Source: Pseudonocardia autotrophica (GTDB taxonomy: Bacteria > Actinomycetota > Actinomycetes > Mycobacteriales > Pseudonocardiaceae). Taken from it: a DNA stretch of 64,000 bases. The notes under the pieces are model-generated. The model was given only the letters and a program-made list of their open reading frames with translations, was not told the DNA's origin and ran no database searches. Location of the stretch: contig NZ_AP018920.1 of the NCBI RefSeq assembly GCF_003945385.1, positions 3,224,001-3,288,000 on the forward strand, written 5' to 3'. Position 1 is the first letter of the stretch; every line of letters begins with the position of its first letter. Below, one piece after another: positions 61,064-64,000 of this stretch. A program made the position numbers and the translations under genes.

Positions 61064-62044
61064 ATGGGAGAGCCACACCGGAGAGGTGCCCGCGTCCGTG
61101 CGGTCGCCGCACTCGCCGCCGTGGTCGCGCTGGTCGCGGCCGGCTGCGGTGGCGGTGACGGTGGCAGCGCAGGGGACGGCCCGACGACCGTCCGGATCGG
61201 CACCCTGCCCATCGCCAACGCCGCCGGGATGTACCTCGGTATGGAGCAGGGCTTCTTCGCCGAGGAGGGCCTGGAGATCGAGCCGACCGTGCTGCAGGGC
61301 GGCAACGAGATCGTCACCGGGCTGGTGTCCGGTGACTACGACGTCGGGTTCGTCGGGTACATCTCGGCCGGTGTCGCGGCCGGCCGCAACGTCCCGGTGT
61401 GCGTGCTGACCGCCAGCGACGCGACCGGCACCAGCGCCGAGGACGACTGGCAGGTGATGGTCGCCGGCCCGGACAACACCATCTCCTCGCCGCAGGACCT
61501 GGTCGGGAGCCCGATCGGGATCAACGCGCTCGGTGGCGTCGCCGAGGTGCTGATCCGCGCCGCGCTCGACCGGGAGGGCGTCGACCCGGCATCGGTGGAG
61601 TTCATCGAGGTGCCGTTCCCTGAGGTTCCCGCGGCGATCGCGGGCGGCCGGATCGCCGCCGGGTACACCGCAGAGCCGTTCGTGACGACCGTGCTCGACC
61701 AGGGCGGCGAGGTCGTCTTCGCCCCGCAGTCGGCGCTCGCACCGGAGTACCCGAACGGCGCCTACGCGGCGAGCAGGCAGTTCGTGCAGGGCGAGCCGGA
61801 GACCGTCGAGCGGTTCACCCGGGCGATGGAGCGCTCCCTCGACCACGCCCGGGAGAACCCGGACGCGGTGCGGGCGGCCATCCCGACCTTCACCCAGATC
61901 CCGCCGGAGCTCGCCGAGCGGATGCGGCTGCCGGTGTTCACCTCCGAGCTGGACCGCGCGGCGATCGACGAGCAGATGACCTTCATGCAGCAGTACGGGG
62001 TGGTCGAGGAGGCACCCACCGCCGACGAGCTGATCTGCGGGTGA
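61064..62044 (+). CDS. ABC transporter substrate-binding lipoprotein, NMT1/SsuA-like
   Basis: This 326-residue lipoprotein has signal VRAVAALAAVVALVAAGC, with the lipobox Cys in AAGC, and an NMT1/THI5-like binding domain: VRIGTLPIANAAGMYLGMEQGFFAEEGLEIE, TGLVSGDYDVGFVGY, and AAIAGGRIAAGYTAEPF. Ligands of this class include pyrimidine precursors of thiamine, sulfonates and nitrate; the ligand is not identifiable. ATG 61064 has the weak AGAGAG upstream. It closes the four-gene importer operon. Confidence 0.93.
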   Translation: MGEPHRRGARVRAVAALAAVVALVAAGCGGGDGGSAGDGPTTVRIGTLPIANAAGMYLGMEQGFFAEEGLEIEPTVLQGGNEIVTGLVSGDYDVGFVGYISAGVAAGRNVPVCVLTASDATGTSAEDDWQVMVAGPDNTISSPQDLVGSPIGINALGGVAEVLIRAALDREGVDPASVEFIEVPFPEVPAAIAGGRIAAGYTAEPFVTTVLDQGGEVVFAPQSALAPEYPNGAYAASRQFVQGEPETVERFTRAMERSLDHARENPDAVRAAIPTFTQIPPELAERMRLPVFTSELDRAAIDEQMTFMQQYGVVEEAPTADELICG

Positions 62045-62050
62045 GCCGGG

Positions 62051-62087
62051 GCGCTCGGGCGGGTCATGATCCGGCCCGCCCGAGCGC
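62051..62087. terminator. Bidirectional terminator between importer and exporter operons
   Basis: GCGCTCGGGCGGG and CCCGCCCGAGCGC form a perfect 13-bp stem with an 11-nt loop. It lies after the lipoprotein stop; its right arm is within the last codons of the convergent ABC-2 permease gene. Confidence 0.85.
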
Positions 62088-63296
62088 TTCCCGCCACGGC
62101 ACCCTCGAACCGGTCCGCAGCACCGAGCGGTGGAACACCCGCGCCGCGATCCAGGCGAGCACCGCGGTCGAGGCCAGCATGAGCAGCACCGTCACCACGA
62201 TCTGGACGGTGCTCGCCGAGCCGTCCGCGATCCGCAGCGGCATCAGGATCGCCGAGAACGGCGGGAGCCACGGCAGCACCGTCATCAGCGGTGAGTCCGG
62301 TGAGCCCAGGTAGTAGAACGCGGCGCCGTACATCAGGAACAGGCTCAGCATCAGCGGGGTGGTCGTGGAGTTGACGTCCTCCTGGCGGGAGACCATCGAG
62401 CCGGCCGCGGCGTAGAGCACCGCGTAGAAGGCGAACCCGAGCACGAACCAGCCCAGCACGCTCGCGAACACCCCGACCGCGGTCCCGGTCAGCGTCAGCA
62501 TCCCGGTCCCGAGCCCCGCCGCCAGCCCGACGACGCCGTACGCCGCCAGCTGCAGCAATCCCACCGTGCCGATCCCGACGATCTTCCCCCAGAGCAGGTG
62601 CAGCGGCCGGATCGTCGAGAGCAGCAGCTCCACGACCCGGCTGGACTTCTCCTCGACCACGCCCATCGCCACGTAGGTGCCGAACCCGAGGATCTGCCCG
62701 AACAGCAGGAACAACGCGGCCACGCTCAGCGCGGTTCGCTGGCCGGCCTCCGGATCGGGTGGGTCCAGCGCGTCGACGGTGAGCACCGCCGGGGCGGTCC
62801 GCTGCGCGAGCGTCTCCGGGGTGACCCCCAGCCCGCTCAGCGCGGCGTCGCGGGCCTGCCCGGCGAGCACCGCGTCCAGCACGCCGCCGAGCCCGGACGG
62901 GAGCTCGGAGTCGACGACCGCGACGGCGCCGCCGTCGCCGGGGACCAGCGCGACGTCGAGATCACCGGCCTCGACCGCGGCCCGGCCCTGCTCGGCCGAG
63001 GCGAGCGGGCGGATCTCGACCGGCATGCCCGCCCGCTCGGCGGCATCCGCGACCGAGGCGCCCAGCGGCGCCGCTCCGACGACACCGACCGTGGAGCGGT
63101 CCGGCTCGCCGGAACCGGAGAAGATGGAGAATCCGATGATCCCGCCGGCGATCACCAGCAGCACGATCAGGTTGCTGACCACGAAGCTGCGCTTGACCAC
63201 CTGGGCGCGGAACTCGCGCCGGGCGACCAGCAGCACCGCCCGGCGGGCCGGCAGCTGTGACGCGGCCCGTCCGGCGGGCAGGACCGGCGTACCCAT
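62064..63296 (-). CDS. ABC-2 type permease (NatB-like)
   Basis: The 410-residue protein has an N-terminal membrane segment (LIVLLVIAGGIIGFSIF), a large extracytoplasmic domain (about residues 60-190), and five further segments in the NatB/ABC-2 pattern (VMGVVEEKSSRVVELLLSTIRPLHLLWGKIVGIG is the conserved cytoplasmic loop, quoted in part). With the upstream ATPase it should form an exporter of sodium, a lipid or a drug-like compound. ATG 63296 overlaps the ATPase stop by one base. Confidence 0.9.
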   Translation of the reverse strand: MGTPVLPAGRAASQLPARRAVLLVARREFRAQVVKRSFVVSNLIVLLVIAGGIIGFSIFSGSGEPDRSTVGVVGAAPLGASVADAAERAGMPVEIRPLASAEQGRAAVEAGDLDVALVPGDGGAVAVVDSELPSGLGGVLDAVLAGQARDAALSGLGVTPETLAQRTAPAVLTVDALDPPDPEAGQRTALSVAALFLLFGQILGFGTYVAMGVVEEKSSRVVELLLSTIRPLHLLWGKIVGIGTVGLLQLAAYGVVGLAAGLGTGMLTLTGTAVGVFASVLGWFVLGFAFYAVLYAAAGSMVSRQEDVNSTTTPLMLSLFLMYGAAFYYLGSPDSPLMTVLPWLPPFSAILMPLRIADGSASTVQIVVTVLLMLASTAVLAWIAARVFHRSVLRTGSRVPWREALGRAGS

Positions 63297-64000
63297 CAGG
63301 ACACCACCTCTCGGTACAGGTCGCTCAGCGACGGGGTGTGCACGGTGAATCCGTGCACGGGTCCGGTGGCCAGCGCCGCGGCGAGCACCGCCTGGTCGTC
63401 GGCGTGCTCGTCGAGCACCAGGGTCGTGCGCCCGCCGGTCGCGTGCTCGACCCGCACCCCGGCCACCCCGTCGGCCCAGCCGGGCGGCGCGGCAGGCGCG
63501 TGCACCTCGAGCCGGATCCCGCCGCTGCGCCGGACCTCGCCGACCGTCCCGACGGTCCGCATCCGGCCGGCCGCGATGATCCCGACCCGGTCGCAGAGCC
63601 GCTGCACCAGATCGAGCTGGTGGCTGGAGAACAGCACCGGGACACCGGTGCGCGCCTTCTCCCGCAACACCTCGCTCATCACGTCCACCGCGACCGGATC
63701 GAGCCCGGAGAACGGTTCGTCGAGCACCAGCACGGCCGGATCGTGGACCAGCGCGGCCGCCAGCTGGACGCGCTGCTGGTTGCCGAGGCTGAGCGCGTCC
63801 ACCGTGCTGCCCAGCCGCTCGGCGATGCCCAGGCGGGTGGCCCAGTGCGCCGCCGCGTCCTGCGCGGTGGTCCGGTCGAGGCCGTGCAGCTCGGCGAGGT
63901 AGGCGAGCTGCTCACCGACCTTCATCTTCGGGTACAGGCCACGCTCCTCGGGCATGTAGCCGATCGTGCGGCGCACCTGCAGGTCGACCGGCCGGCCGGC
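63296..64000 (-). CDS. ABC transporter ATP-binding protein (NatA-like), truncated by the window edge
   Basis: The visible part (235 codons) lacks the Walker A motif, which lies beyond the right edge; the frame is open there. Present are the segment IGYMPEERGLYPKMKVGEQLAYLAELHG, signature LSLGNQQRVQLAAALVHDP (N in place of the usual Gly-Met), Walker B VLVLDEPFSGLDP, and SSHQLDLVQRLCDRV. The C-terminal domain is NatA-like. Pairs with the ABC-2 permease. Confidence 0.92.
   Translation of the reverse strand, partial: AGRPVDLQVRRTIGYMPEERGLYPKMKVGEQLAYLAELHGLDRTTAQDAAAHWATRLGIAERLGSTVDALSLGNQQRVQLAAALVHDPAVLVLDEPFSGLDPVAVDVMSEVLREKARTGVPVLFSSHQLDLVQRLCDRVGIIAAGRMRTVGTVGEVRRSGGIRLEVHAPAAPPGWADGVAGVRVEHATGGRTTLVLDEHADDQAVLAAALATGPVHGFTVHTPSLSDLYREVVS

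Overview
The window is about 64 kb of very GC-rich DNA (third codon positions almost always G or C; many GTG starts; GTGA/ATGA start-stop overlaps). Gene content and order match an actinobacterial chromosome core. The run yebC ... ruvCAB - yajC - secD - secF - apt - rel - cyclophilin - hisS - Rv2578c-like radical SAM - aspS - rarA - alaS - ruvX - mltG - prepilin peptidase - aroC - aroK - aroB - pepQ follows the Mycobacterium tuberculosis Rv2603c-to-Rv2535c order. DUF397 and DUF5753 proteins, an intein-bearing Rv2578c-type protein and the style of the proteins suggest a Pseudonocardiaceae member, perhaps Pseudonocardia; that placement is an inference. There are no rRNA or tRNA genes, insertion sequences, phage genes or CRISPR arrays. 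I count about 56 convincing protein genes plus two candidate small leader ORFs.

Layout. 1-10.4 kb: yebC; an AraC regulator and a siderophore-binding lipoprotein behind a DtxR/IdeR-like iron box; polA; a hypothetical protein and a membrane esterase; then the GTGA-coupled ruvC-ruvA-ruvB operon with two LexA boxes. 10.4-15.1 kb: a catabolic-looking operon (class III aminotransferase, phosphotriesterase-family hydrolase, MHS-type transporter) with a divergent LysR regulator and a perfect palindrome between them. 15.1-24.9 kb: yajC-secD-secF-apt, rel, cyclophilin, hisS and a small methyltransferase. 24.9-31.3 kb: a YibE/F membrane protein, a radical SAM protein interrupted by a 382-residue intein and preceded by a perfect SOS box, and aspS. 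31.3-43.3 kb: a kinase-like protein, an XRE/DUF5753 - methyltransferase - DUF397 module, an Lrp-aminotransferase pair, two paralogous membrane proteins (one with a Gln/Tyr/Gly-rich domain), rarA, a streptogrisin-like protease and a SigD/ShbA-type sigma factor. 43.3-53 kb: alaS-ruvX-mltG, small membrane genes, a spermidine-synthase-like protein, prepilin peptidase and aroCKB. 53-64 kb: HdeD and AI-2E membrane proteins, a YihY-like protein ending in a 28-copy 18-bp minisatellite, a metallo-beta-lactamase-fold hydrolase and pepQ fired from abutting divergent promoters, an NMT1-type ABC importer, and a NatAB-like ABC exporter that runs off the right edge.

Two regulatory themes recur. First, many genes have a TANNNT box (mostly TAG-N-N-T) exactly 7-8 nt before the start codon, which indicates leaderless transcripts (polA, aspS, the kinase-like gene, lrp, both paralogous membrane genes, rarA, pepQ and its divergent neighbour). 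Second, operons end in perfect GC-only hairpins without U tracts. The most distinctive elements are the SOS box plus degenerate intein in the radical SAM gene, the minisatellite tail of the YihY protein, the pepQ divergent promoter, the alaS leader with a small ORF, and the QPYGGQ-repeat membrane protein. aroE, aroQ, efp and nusB, usual neighbours in this synteny block, are absent here.
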